A DNA stretch of 64,000 bases from Bacteroides bouchesdurhonensis (GTDB lineage Bacteria; Bacteroidota; Bacteroidia; Bacteroidales; Bacteroidaceae). The position numbers and the translations under genes were made by a program. Positions 14,942-23,701 of the stretch are shown here, piece after piece (position 1 is the first letter of the stretch; every line of letters begins with the position of its first letter). Location: contig NZ_LT707006.1 in NCBI RefSeq assembly GCF_900155865.1, forward strand, positions 1,693,685 through 1,757,684. Reading direction: 5' to 3'. Under the pieces are notes generated by a model. The model worked only from the letters and a program-made list of their open reading frames with translations. It ran no database searches and was not told the DNA's origin.

Positions 14942-17900
14942 TTATTCAATGTCTGCACCCCAGTTGCTTTTAGCTAGACGCTTGTAGCTATTATAACGCC
15001 ACTTAGCATTGTCTTCAGCAGCTTGGAATAATTCAGCAGCTTCAGTAGGATACTGCTTCATTACTGAAGAGTAACGAACTTCATTCTTCAAGAACGGTTG
15101 GAATTCAGCCCAATTTGGTTCTTTGCTATCCAGTTGGAACGGATTCTTTCCTTCAGCTTCCAAAGCTGGGTTATAGCGCCACAAGTGCCAGTATCCACAT
15201 GCAACAGCCTTTTCTTCTTCTTCCTGGCTCTTACCCATACCTGCTTTCAAACCGTGATTGATACATGGAGCGTAAGCGATGATCAAGGATGGTCCAGGAT
15301 ATGCTTCAGCCTCACGGATAGCTTTCAGAGTCTGAGCTTGGTCAGCACCCATAGCGATCTGAGCAACGTAAACATAACCATAAGTAGTAGCCATTAAACC
15401 AAGGTCTTTCTTACGTACGCGTTTACCAGCAGCAGCAAACTTAGCGATAGCACCTACTGGAGTAGCTTTAGAAGACTGACCACCTGTGTTAGAGTAAACT
15501 TCAGTATCCAAAACGAGGATATTAACATCCTTGCCGGAAGCAATTACATGGTCAAGGCCACCGTAACCGATATCGTAAGAAGCACCGTCACCACCGATGA
15601 TCCATTGGCTGCGTTTAACAAGATATTGAGTCAGACCTTTCAGTTCTTTGCTATTTGGACAACCAGCAGCAATGCCTTGTTCAATAATAGCTTCAATCTG
15701 AGGCGCAAGTTCTTTTGTCTTGTCTGCATCGTTCATGTTTTCAATCCATGATTTCAGAACTTCTTTGACTTCAGCAGGAGCATTATCAGATGCCAAAATG
15801 TTATTGAATAACTTCACGATACGAGCACGCATCTTTTCGTTAGCCAATTCCATACCCAAACCGAATTCGCAGAAATCCTCGAACAATGAGTTAGCCCAAG
15901 CAGGACCGTGGCCTTTTTCGTTCTTAGTATACGGAGTAGAAGGAACAGAACCAGAGTAAATAGAAGAACATCCGGTAGCATTAGCAACCATTTCGCGATC
16001 ACCGAATAACTGAGAAATCAGTTTTACATACGGAGTTTCACCGCAACCGGAACAAGCACCGGAGAACTCAAACAATGGAGTAGCGAATTGAGAGTTCTTC
16101 ACGTTAGCCTTGATATCAACTAAGTGTTGTTTGCTCTTCACTTCTTTAACGCAGTATTCCCAGTTAGATGCTTCAGCTAATTGGCTTTCAAGATGTTTCA
16201 TAGTCAATGCTTTGCCACCCTTCTTCGGATTACCCGGACAGATATCAGCACAGTTACCACAACCCAGACAGTCGAGAACGTCTACCTGAATGCGGAATGT
16301 CATACCATCAAATGCTTTACCTACGGCTTTCAGTTGAGTGAAGTTAGCACCCTTTTGCTCTTCTGCATCGAGTACGAACGGACGGATAGAAGCGTGAGGA
16401 CAAACATAAGCACATTTGTTACATTGGATACAGTTTTCTGCGTTCCATTCAGGAACGAAAGCTGCAACACCACGTTTCTCATATTGGGAAGTTCCTTGTA
16501 CCCAAGTACCATCTTCAATTCCTTTGAATGCAGATACTGGCAACAAATCACCGTCTTGTGCGTTGATAGGACGAACAACTTCATTGATGAATGCCGGATC
16601 ATTGTTTTCAACTTTTGCATCGTCTGGCAGGTTAGCCCAAGCCGGATCAATAGTCAGTTGTTGGTATTCACCTCCACGATCAACAGCAGCATAGTTTTTA
16701 TTAACAACATCTTCACCTTTCTTACCGTAAGACTTAACGATGAATTTCTTCATCTGCTCAACGGCTTGTTCTACAGGAATTACACCTGTGATACGGAAGA
16801 ATGCTGATTGAAGAATGGTGTTGGTACGGTTACCTAAACCAATTTCCTGTGCAATTTGAGTTGCGTTGATGTAATATACGGATATGTTGTTCTTAGCGAA
16901 ATACTTCTTTACCTTATTAGGCAAGTTCTTAGCGAGTTCATCGTCTTTCCAGATTGTATTCAGCAAGAAAGAACCATTCTTACGCAAACCACGGGTTACA
17001 TCGTACATGTGCAAATAAGCCTGTACGTGGCAAGCAACGAAGTTCGGTGTGTTTACCAAATATGTAGAACGGATTGGAGTATCACCGAAACGTAAGTGAG
17101 AACAAGTGAAACCACCTGATTTCTTAGAATCGTAAGAGAAGTAAGCTTGGCAGTGTTTGTCAGTGTTGTCACCGATAATCTTGACAGAGTTCTTGTTAGC
17201 ACCTACAGTACCGTCAGCACCCAAACCATAGAATTTAGCTTCGAACATACCTTTACCACCTAAGGCGATTTCTTCTTCCTGTGGAAGAGATGTGAAGGTA
17301 ACGTCGTCTACAATACCAATGGTGAAGTGATTCTTTGGCATCGGCATAGCCAGATTCTTAAATACTGCGATAATCTGAGCAGGAGTAGTATCTTTTGAGC
17401 CCAGACCATAACGACCGCCAACAATTACCGGAGCATTTTCTGCACCGTAGAAGCAGTCTTTAACGTCAAGATATAGAGGTTCACCGTTAGCACCCGGTTC
17501 TTTTGTACGGTCAAGTACTGCAATACTCTTAACAGTCTTAGGCACAGCAGCCAAGAAGTGTTTAGCAGAGAACGGACGATACAAGTGTACAGCAACCATA
17601 CCAACTTTTTCGCCATTTTCTACCAAGTGGTCGATAGCCTCGCGAGCAGCTTCTGTTACAGAACCCATTGCGATAATTACGCGTTCTGCATCTTCTGCAC
17701 CGTAGTAATCGAACAAACCATATTTGCGGCCTGTGATCTTATAAATTTCATTCATATATTCTTCTACGGCAGCCGGAACTGTTTCATAGAAGCTGTTGCA
17801 TGATTCACGATGTTGGAAGAAATGGTCAGGATTTTCAGCCATACCACGAGCAACCGGATTCATTGGATTGAGTGCGCGGGCGCGGAATTCAGCTAATGCT

Positions 17901-18499
17901 TCTTGGTCAATTAGCGGAGCAAGATCTTCATTTTCCAACATTTCGATCTTCTGAATTTCGTGAGAAGTACGGAATCCGTCGAAGAAGTTCACAAATGGTA
18001 CACGAGTTTTAATAGTAGCTAAGTGAGCTACACCGGCTAAGTCCATAACTTCCTGTACGGAACCTTCTGCCAACATAGCAAAACCTGTTTGGCGAGTAGA
18101 CATAACGTCTTGGTGGTCACCGAAGATACACAGAGCATGAGAAGCCAATGTACGTGCAGATACGTGGAATACGCAAGGCAAGAATTCACCAGCAATTTTA
18201 TACATGTTAGGTATCATCAGGAGAAGACCTTGAGAAGCAGTATAAGTAGTGGTCAATGCACCAGCTTGTAATGAACCGTGAACAGCACCCGCTGCACCGG
18301 CTTCTGATTGCATTTCCTGTACCAATACTGTTTCGCCGAAGATGTTCTTACGTCCTGCGGCAGCCCATTCGTCTACGTACTCAGCCATAGTCGAAGAAGG
18401 AGTGATGGGGTAGATAGCTGCTACTTCAGAAAACATATATGAGATATGTGCTGCAGCTTGGTTACCATCACAAGTGATGAATTTCTTTTGTTTAGTCAT
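14942..18499 (-). CDS. nifJ: Pyruvate:ferredoxin (flavodoxin) oxidoreductase
   Basis: 1185 residues, the full length of single-chain PFOR. It oxidises pyruvate with CoA to acetyl-CoA and CO2, passing electrons to ferredoxin or flavodoxin, the main pyruvate route in anaerobic Bacteroides. The N-terminal domain I holds AAHISYMFSEVAAIYPITPSS; the middle gamma domain follows; two ferredoxin-type 4Fe-4S sites start at Cys690 (CIQCNKCAYVCP) and about 746 (CLGCGNCADICPG); the C-terminal TPP domain includes CSGCGETPY and ATGCSSIYSG. Cytoplasmic. It begins 28 bases downstream of a membrane protein gene on the same strand, so it may be co-transcribed with it or use a promoter inside that gene. Confidence 0.97.
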   Translation of the reverse strand: MTKQKKFITCDGNQAAAHISYMFSEVAAIYPITPSSTMAEYVDEWAAAGRKNIFGETVLVQEMQSEAGAAGAVHGSLQAGALTTTYTASQGLLLMIPNMYKIAGEFLPCVFHVSARTLASHALCIFGDHQDVMSTRQTGFAMLAEGSVQEVMDLAGVAHLATIKTRVPFVNFFDGFRTSHEIQKIEMLENEDLAPLIDQEALAEFRARALNPMNPVARGMAENPDHFFQHRESCNSFYETVPAAVEEYMNEIYKITGRKYGLFDYYGAEDAERVIIAMGSVTEAAREAIDHLVENGEKVGMVAVHLYRPFSAKHFLAAVPKTVKSIAVLDRTKEPGANGEPLYLDVKDCFYGAENAPVIVGGRYGLGSKDTTPAQIIAVFKNLAMPMPKNHFTIGIVDDVTFTSLPQEEEIALGGKGMFEAKFYGLGADGTVGANKNSVKIIGDNTDKHCQAYFSYDSKKSGGFTCSHLRFGDTPIRSTYLVNTPNFVACHVQAYLHMYDVTRGLRKNGSFLLNTIWKDDELAKNLPNKVKKYFAKNNISVYYINATQIAQEIGLGNRTNTILQSAFFRITGVIPVEQAVEQMKKFIVKSYGKKGEDVVNKNYAAVDRGGEYQQLTIDPAWANLPDDAKVENNDPAFINEVVRPINAQDGDLLPVSAFKGIEDGTWVQGTSQYEKRGVAAFVPEWNAENCIQCNKCAYVCPHASIRPFVLDAEEQKGANFTQLKAVGKAFDGMTFRIQVDVLDCLGCGNCADICPGNPKKGGKALTMKHLESQLAEASNWEYCVKEVKSKQHLVDIKANVKNSQFATPLFEFSGACSGCGETPYVKLISQLFGDREMVANATGCSSIYSGSVPSTPYTKNEKGHGPAWANSLFEDFCEFGLGMELANEKMRARIVKLFNNILASDNAPAEVKEVLKSWIENMNDADKTKELAPQIEAIIEQGIAAGCPNSKELKGLTQYLVKRSQWIIGGDGASYDIGYGGLDHVIASGKDVNILVLDTEVYSNTGGQSSKATPVGAIAKFAAAGKRVRKKDLGLMATTYGYVYVAQIAMGADQAQTLKAIREAEAYPGPSLIIAYAPCINHGLKAGMGKSQEEEEKAVACGYWHLWRYNPALEAEGKNPFQLDSKEPNWAEFQPFLKNEVRYSSVMKQYPTEAAELFQAAEDNAKWRYNSYKRLAKSNWGADIE

Positions 18500-18527
18500 A
18501 ACAAAATTAAATATTTAAGTAAATAAA

Positions 18528-19055
18528 TTATTTCAAAAATGGAATGGAAAGCGGGTATTTCCATGCTTGTCCGTTCAGTCCTTTGATTCCTCCGATAACA
18601 GGAAAAATCAAGCATAAAATACAAATAATAGCACTAACAGGCAAAAGCCAGAATATACTTCCGAAAAGTCCGAGTGCGTTTGAAAGTGCTCCGCTTGCAA
18701 TTGCAGCGGGAAGACTGGCAACAAATGCTATTACAAATATTATTCCAAAGATAAACCAAGTGATATACCAGTTTAGGATATATTTTCCTTGTTTGTTGAT
18801 TTGTTCCGAAGAATTCTTACCCATTGCCCATAGTACGATAGGAATGATCCATCCAACGTAAGGAACAAGGATTAGAAAATTCATTAAAGCCAGATAAGAG
18901 CTTTCTTGCAATCCCATTGGAATCTCTTGGCTAGGACAGGAATTTATAGTTTCATCTTCAGCGAATAACTTCTGTTTCTCAGTCTTAAATTCTTCTTCAG
19001 TCAGTGCACCGGACTGGCGTAGTTTGTTCAATTCATCTAACTTCTTGTAATTCAT
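18528..19055 (-). CDS. SHOCT plus DUF4870-type small membrane protein
   Basis: 175 residues from ATG 19055. The longer frame to 19115 overlaps the neighbouring ATPase gene and adds no recognisable sequence. Residues 1-32 are a SHOCT-type helical motif (LDELNKLRQSGALTEEEFKTEKQKL), a short C- or N-terminal element of unknown role. The remainder has three to four hydrophobic segments with NFLILVPYVGWIIPIVLWAMG and NKQGKYILNWYITW, the signature of the DUF4870 (Tic20-like) membrane family. It lies between the AAA ATPase gene (16-base gap) and nifJ (28-base gap), all on the minus strand. No specific function can be assigned. Confidence 0.8.
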   Translation of the reverse strand: MNYKKLDELNKLRQSGALTEEEFKTEKQKLFAEDETINSCPSQEIPMGLQESSYLALMNFLILVPYVGWIIPIVLWAMGKNSSEQINKQGKYILNWYITWFIFGIIFVIAFVASLPAAIASGALSNALGLFGSIFWLLPVSAIICILCLIFPVIGGIKGLNGQAWKYPLSIPFLK

Positions 19056-19071
19056 AATCGTACTTTTTGTA

Positions 19072-20250
19072 TTAGTATAAGAATCCAAACATCCAGAGAG
19101 GTATCTGATTTCCACGACCTATTTCTGCCTTATGCAGAGCATAAATCACCTCTGGATTGTTTTTTACTCTTGTACCTTCAAGACAAATCTTGAACGGCAT
19201 TACTTCATCTACTAAAAATGAAGTATTTTTATCCCCTTTGTACACTTTATGATCTTTCCATAAAGTATTAACGAAAAAGGTATCGAGTACATCTTGTTCC
19301 TCCACTTTAACCGGATAAATAGAATACATCAAGTTAGAGTTGTGCATCATAATCTTTGATGGTTTCTTTGGGAACTCTTCTCCCTTAGGATAAACTAGAT
19401 TGATGAGGCGTGCATCTGCCAAATACTTAATATAATTCATTACCGTCGCACGGGAAGTCTGTATATCGCTGGCCAATTGACTGACATTGGGTGCTTTTGG
19501 ACCATCGACAGCCAACAAATATAGTAATTTTTTTATCTTTGAGAGATATTTCAGTTCAATTTGTTTGATAAGCAAAATATCTACTTCCACCATCATGTTC
19601 ATTGTCTTCAATAAATTCTCCGAGAAATTACGCTTTTCAAGGAAGAACGGGTAGAAACCATGATGAATGTAATCCTGAAGATAATCCAACGGACGGACTT
19701 TAGAAAGTACCCCTTTGGCTATTTGCTCGTGGCTGTTGAGAATTTCTTCAAGGCTATAGGAACGGAATTTCATACCTGTTTGCAGATTTAGGTATTCGCG
19801 GAAAGAAAAACCACGTAGATTATAGCTCTTAACAATATCGCATAGCTCAAGATTTTCTTCTTTCAAGCGCATGACGGAAGAACCGGTAAACACAATTTTC
19901 AGGTTCGGAAATCGGTCATAGCACATACGTAACTCTTTACTCCATTCGGTATGTTTAAACACTTGGTCGATCAGTAACACTTTACCTCCTCGTTTTTGAA
20001 ACTCATAGGCAAAGTCAACAAGACTATGTCCCGAGAAATAAAAGTTGTTCATATTGATGAACAAACAAGAACGGTCGGTTCCGAATTTCTCTTTGGCGTA
20101 TTGGAGGAGGAAAGTGGTTTTTCCTACGCCACGTGTCCCTTTAATACCAATCAAACGGTCACTCCAGTCGATCTCATCCATAAGATCGCGGCGAACAGGA
20201 GCATTTGTGTGTTCGACAAGGTAAGCGTGTGTGCGATAGAATGATTCCAT
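19072..20250 (-). CDS. AAA family ATPase (AAA_14/DUF4143-type)
   Basis: 392 residues from ATG 20250; an in-frame ATG at 20304 lies on top of a TACTTTGC promoter-like box (minus strand, about 20301-20308), so the shorter form is preferred. Walker A is GTRGVGKTTFLLQY, Walker B KVLLIDQV, sensor-like VFTGSSVMRL. A winged-helix-like segment follows (VSQLASDIQTSRATVMNYIKYL) and the C-terminal part resembles DUF4143. Proteins of this build are common, mobile-looking ATPases in Bacteroides whose substrates are unknown; some are thought to act as toxin-like or regulatory factors. No partner antitoxin is evident. It heads the minus-strand run that ends in nifJ. Confidence 0.8.
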   Translation of the reverse strand: MESFYRTHAYLVEHTNAPVRRDLMDEIDWSDRLIGIKGTRGVGKTTFLLQYAKEKFGTDRSCLFINMNNFYFSGHSLVDFAYEFQKRGGKVLLIDQVFKHTEWSKELRMCYDRFPNLKIVFTGSSVMRLKEENLELCDIVKSYNLRGFSFREYLNLQTGMKFRSYSLEEILNSHEQIAKGVLSKVRPLDYLQDYIHHGFYPFFLEKRNFSENLLKTMNMMVEVDILLIKQIELKYLSKIKKLLYLLAVDGPKAPNVSQLASDIQTSRATVMNYIKYLADARLINLVYPKGEEFPKKPSKIMMHNSNLMYSIYPVKVEEQDVLDTFFVNTLWKDHKVYKGDKNTSFLVDEVMPFKICLEGTRVKNNPEVIYALHKAEIGRGNQIPLWMFGFLY

Positions 20251-20377
20251 TTCTGTTCTTTGGTTTTCGGATGGCAAATATACTGCTTTTTTTAGTCTTT
20301 GCAAAGTAGAGATAGCAAAAATATGCTTTAGAGCATAAGTTTCTCTATATTGTGAGACTTCCTGATTATTTCCTGTA

Positions 20378-20385
20378 TATATTTG
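20378..20385 (+). promoter_or_regulatory. -7 box of the ATP-grasp-like gene
   Basis: TATATTTG fits TAnnTTTG exactly. Its position supports the start at 20413 and rules out an in-frame ATG at 20383, which lies inside the box. No clear -33 TTTG is seen. Confidence 0.5.
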
Positions 20386-20412
20386 CAGAATAATGTTTTA
20401 ATCACATTTAAA

Positions 20413-21621
20413 ATGGAGAGAAAGTCACTTTATATCTTTAATCCCGAACACGATTTGGCAATGGCAAGTAGTGAAAAGAATTATATGGCACCGGCTTCTG
20501 CTCGCCAGATGGCAGCTGATTTGGCTTTGCTCCCTGTTTGGTATGCTGAAAAGGAGGCAAAAATACTGGCTCCTTCGGCTTATAATATGAACTTTTTGAA
20601 GGAAATTCAAGCTCTTTTGGGAGATATGGCACAATTAATAACAGAGCCGGAAGTTGCTGATGAGACGGAATGGAAGTTCTTTCCATGGGGGTGGGACCCA
20701 GCTTTACGAAAGCGTTTGTTGTCGTTGGGAATAGATAGGTCACAATTGCCTTCTGAGGAGTATTTAGTTTCTTTGAGAGATTATTCACATCGTTCTCATG
20801 CTGTGGATTTACTTCCAAAGTTACAGTTGGATGAGTATTTTTGTGGTGAATCATTTTATTTTAAAACACCGGCTGAATGGAAGGCTTTTGTTGAAAGTCG
20901 GACAGCTTGTTTGTTGAAAGCACCACTTTCCGGAAGCGGAAAAGGATTAAATTGGTGTAAAGGAATATTTACTTCTTTTATTTCAGGATGGTGTACTCGT
21001 GTGGCTGCTTTACAAGGGGGAGTGATTGGAGAACCTATATATAATAAGGTAATTGACTTTGCTATGGAATTCCATTCTGATGGAAAAGGGAAAGTCAGAT
21101 TTGCCGGATATTCTGTTTTCCATACGGGTGGGAGTGGTATGTATACGGGCAATGAACTCCTTTCGGATGAAAGTATTCTTTGTAAATTATCAGGTTATGT
21201 GCCATTGGAAGAGTTACTTCTGTTACGGAATTGTCTGGAAAAGGAATTGACAAATCTGTTTGGTCATCTGTATTGTGGTTATCTTGGAGTAGATATGATG
21301 ATTTGTCATTTCCCGGATAAATATCCTGTTTATCGGATTCATCCATGTGTAGAAATTAATTTGAGGATGAATATGGGAGTGATAGCACGTTTTTTGACGG
21401 ACCGTTATTTATCTTCCAAAGCAGGTGGTATATTTCAAATTGCATATTATCCTGAGGTAGGGATAGCTCTGAAGGAGCATGAGCGAATGATTGCTGCTTT
21501 TCCTTTACGTATAGAAAATGGGCGTGTATGTGACGGTTATTTGCCTTTGGTACCTGTGACGTCTCGAAGCCGGTATCGTGCTTGGATAGAAGTTATTGGT
21601 AAGGTTTCCGGTTTGGAGTGA
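20413..21621 (+). CDS. ATP-grasp-like protein of unknown function
   Basis: 402 residues from ATG 20413 (MERKSLYIFNPEHDLAMAS). I do not recognise a named gene. ATP-grasp features are visible: a glycine-rich lysine loop LLKAPLSGSGKGL near 175-190, CGYLGVDMMI, and HPCVEINLRMNMG, which has the E-x-N-x-R arrangement that binds Mg-ATP in ATP-grasp ligases. That suggests it joins a carboxylate to an amine or thiol, but the substrates are unknown. It has no signal peptide and no membrane segment. It stands alone between the divergent ATPase gene and a convergent secreted glycosylhydrolase-like gene, with the degenerate 22-bp repeat region just downstream. Confidence 0.65.
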   Translation: MERKSLYIFNPEHDLAMASSEKNYMAPASARQMAADLALLPVWYAEKEAKILAPSAYNMNFLKEIQALLGDMAQLITEPEVADETEWKFFPWGWDPALRKRLLSLGIDRSQLPSEEYLVSLRDYSHRSHAVDLLPKLQLDEYFCGESFYFKTPAEWKAFVESRTACLLKAPLSGSGKGLNWCKGIFTSFISGWCTRVAALQGGVIGEPIYNKVIDFAMEFHSDGKGKVRFAGYSVFHTGGSGMYTGNELLSDESILCKLSGYVPLEELLLLRNCLEKELTNLFGHLYCGYLGVDMMICHFPDKYPVYRIHPCVEINLRMNMGVIARFLTDRYLSSKAGGIFQIAYYPEVGIALKEHERMIAAFPLRIENGRVCDGYLPLVPVTSRSRYRAWIEVIGKVSGLE

Positions 21622-22136
21622 GCCGACGTGATTTTTTATGGCGTTTGTCGCCTGTGGATACATAGATTAACTTATTATCATGGAATGGAATGGTTTAATC
21701 TATGAGAAGTTTGTATTCAAACTATTCGATCTTTTTTTCAAACTATAAAGGTGTTTATTTTAAACATTACGATCTTTTTATTTCAAGTATATCACTTAGT
21801 TGAGTCTAGTACAACAAGTATACAACTTCTATAGGACAGTTCTGTCAGAGATATACTTCATTCAGTTAAGTCTATTACATCATTTGGACAACTCAAGTAC
21901 AAGTTTTCAGGAAAAAAACGGTGAATTTGTTTATTTGAAAACAGATAGACGGTTCGTCATGTTTTGTGATATATTTCTATATATCAGTGAGATAATATGA
22001 AGGAACTTCTTTCTGACTGTTTTCGCTTGAGGTAAGCGTCTGTGTCTGTACGTCATTCATCTCCTTCAAAAAGATGACGCAATGTATGTGCTTGAATTAT
22101 AGGGAAATATGCTAAAATATGACGATGACGAAAGTC
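21622..22136. other. Convergent intergenic region with degenerate repeats
   Basis: About 515 bases between two convergent genes with no coding potential I trust. Bases 21716-21907 hold the degenerate ~22-bp repeats listed separately. Around 21960-22130 I see nothing definite. A clear terminator hairpin was not found for either flanking gene. Confidence 0.5.
21716..21907. repeat. Degenerate ~22-bp periodic repeat region
   Basis: TTCAAACTAT occurs at 21716 and 21737. The 21-mer from 21716 recurs at 21759 with 17 of 21 matches. AGTTGAGTCTAGTACAAC (21798) recurs at 21864 as AGTTAAGTCTATTACATC, 15 of 18 matches and exactly 66 (3 x 22) bases away. Short palindromes sit in it: TGTTTA-TTT-TAAACA near 21753-21767 and GACAG-TT-CTGTC at 21835-21846. 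It looks like a decayed relative of the cleaner arrays at 39.8 and 54.1 kb. Confidence 0.45.
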
Positions 22137-23594
22137 TTATTCACTTCCTTGCACAGCCTTACTTTCGTTCCCATATCGGTCGATTGCAGTGATAGCGAAA
22201 TACTTTTTTGCATTCCAAGGCAGGATGGGGGCATAAATATAACTCGTTTCACGAACATTTTGAGATACAATATTTTTAGGGTTATTAATATCTACCGGGA
22301 ATTCATTTGAAGCATAAATTATATACATCGGTTTATTTCGTTGATCATTGTCTGTAGCTTCTTTCCAGTTCAGTTCTGTATATCCGTAATCGATGGTAGT
22401 GATTTTCAGATCTGAAGGAGCGGATGGAGGAACATTATCCAGCCAAGGCATGGGTGGTTGTAAAGCTGGATAAGCATAGAAATTATCAATGAGTTCATCA
22501 TATATTCCTTGCGTGTTGTCCATCAGATACTTTACTCTGTAATGTCCTTCTCCCGCCATCTTCTGCCTACGTATGAAATTGATCTGACGATCTACTTCAT
22601 CGCGGGTCCAATTCCCTTCGTCGGGATGAAGGAAATAAATGCCAAGTCCCGGAATAATTTGTCGTCCGTTACTTTGTTCTTGCCAGTCGAGAGCAAAAGG
22701 ATAGAAACTGTTACCCTGAAAATACATCATTGGATATATCTGATCCTGAATTCCTTCTCCGAGCCAGCCTTGCGGATCCTGATAGACAGTATAAAAAGCA
22801 TTCCATCCTCGTGAAGAGTAGCGTGATGTATCTCGGTACTTGCCGACAGGACAGGTGCTGACCTTTACCCAAGGTTTCATTGCTTTAACCCCTTTATATA
22901 TATATCTTACGATTTCAGATATATTGTCCCTTCGCCACTGTTCTAACGTACGGCCTTGGTTATATCGTTTAAAGTCATATCTATCCGGGAAAAGAGGAGC
23001 ATTTTCCGGGTAGCGCAGATAGTCGAAATGGACACCGTCCACGTCATATTTTCCTACTACTTCACGTACCAATTTCATTAAATACTCTTTAGTTCCCGGA
23101 TGACCTGGATTTAAAAAATATTCGTTTTTGTAAGGGACACAGATATCTTTTGTTTTTTTAGTTACAGATTGATTGCCAAGAGAAGCAACATGTTTTTTAT
23201 TACCTAAAGGGATTGATACCATCCAAGCATGACATTCCATACCTCGCTTGTGGCATTCTTCGATCGCAAAAGCTAAAGGATCGTATCCGGGATTTCCTCC
23301 AACTTTTCCAGTCAGTATGGAATTGAAAGGTTCGATGGCTGAAGGATATAAAACATCACCACGCGTACGTGTTTGGAATAGAACCGTGTTAAAGTTGGCT
23401 GTTTTCAGTTTATCAAGAATATCTACCAATTCTTCCTTCTGCTGACGAATCGTCTGTGGATTCGTAGCCTTTGTGCGAGGCCAATCCAAGCCATATACAG
23501 CTGTAAGCCAAGCGGCACGAACTTCAAATTTAGGTTGCGCCATGGTGAAAATGAAGGGAAACAAAAGTAAAAGAATGAAAATAAATCGGTGCAT
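22137..23594 (-). CDS. Secreted family-10 glycosylhydrolase-like (GHL10) protein
   Basis: 485 residues with an N-terminal signal peptide (FIFILLLLFPFIFTMAQ). The GHL10 domain begins FEVRAAWLTAVYGLDWPR and contains TVLFQTRTRGDVLYPS, CHKRGMECHAWM, YDVDGVHFDYLRYP (likely catalytic acid region) and DQIYPMMYFQ. A fibronectin-III-like C-terminal domain spans about 390-480 (PPSAPSDLKITTIDYGYTEL). E. coli DigH of this family cleaves peptide-stripped peptidoglycan glycan chains, so a cell wall or glycan role in the periplasm is plausible. A paralogue lies at 28804. It is transcribed from TAACTTTG at 23623-23630, divergent from the transporter gene. Confidence 0.85.
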   Translation of the reverse strand: MHRFIFILLLLFPFIFTMAQPKFEVRAAWLTAVYGLDWPRTKATNPQTIRQQKEELVDILDKLKTANFNTVLFQTRTRGDVLYPSAIEPFNSILTGKVGGNPGYDPLAFAIEECHKRGMECHAWMVSIPLGNKKHVASLGNQSVTKKTKDICVPYKNEYFLNPGHPGTKEYLMKLVREVVGKYDVDGVHFDYLRYPENAPLFPDRYDFKRYNQGRTLEQWRRDNISEIVRYIYKGVKAMKPWVKVSTCPVGKYRDTSRYSSRGWNAFYTVYQDPQGWLGEGIQDQIYPMMYFQGNSFYPFALDWQEQSNGRQIIPGLGIYFLHPDEGNWTRDEVDRQINFIRRQKMAGEGHYRVKYLMDNTQGIYDELIDNFYAYPALQPPMPWLDNVPPSAPSDLKITTIDYGYTELNWKEATDNDQRNKPMYIIYASNEFPVDINNPKNIVSQNVRETSYIYAPILPWNAKKYFAITAIDRYGNESKAVQGSE

Positions 23595-23622
23595 ATTCCT
23601 TATTTTTTGTCTAAATTCCCTG

Positions 23623-23630
23623 CAAAGTTA
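23623..23630 (-). promoter_or_regulatory. -7 box of the minus-strand GHL10 gene
   Basis: On the minus strand the sequence reads TAACTTTG, a perfect TAnnTTTG box about 30 bases before the ATG at 23594. Confidence 0.5.
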
Positions 23631-23648
23631 GTAAAAGTGTCGGTATTG

Positions 23649-23680
23649 TTGTGTGATTTCGTGAGATTATGTTACATTTG
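23649..23680 (+). promoter_or_regulatory. Promoter of the CstA-family gene
   Basis: TACATTTG at 23673-23680 fits TAnnTTTG, and TTGTG at 23649-23653 sits at the correct -33 distance (19 bases). The start would lie near 23688, about 14 bases before the ATG at 23702. Confidence 0.55.
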
Positions 23681-23701
23681 CGACAGTTAAAATAACACGC
23701 C

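Noticed and set aside
16181..16807. 208-codon open frame on the plus strand inside nifJ
   Set aside because: It is antisense to a well-conserved part of nifJ, has no domain-like composition and no promoter; an effect of codon bias.
21800..22000. 66-codon open frame in the convergent intergenic region
   Set aside because: Starts inside the degenerate repeats, no promoter and no protein-like pattern.
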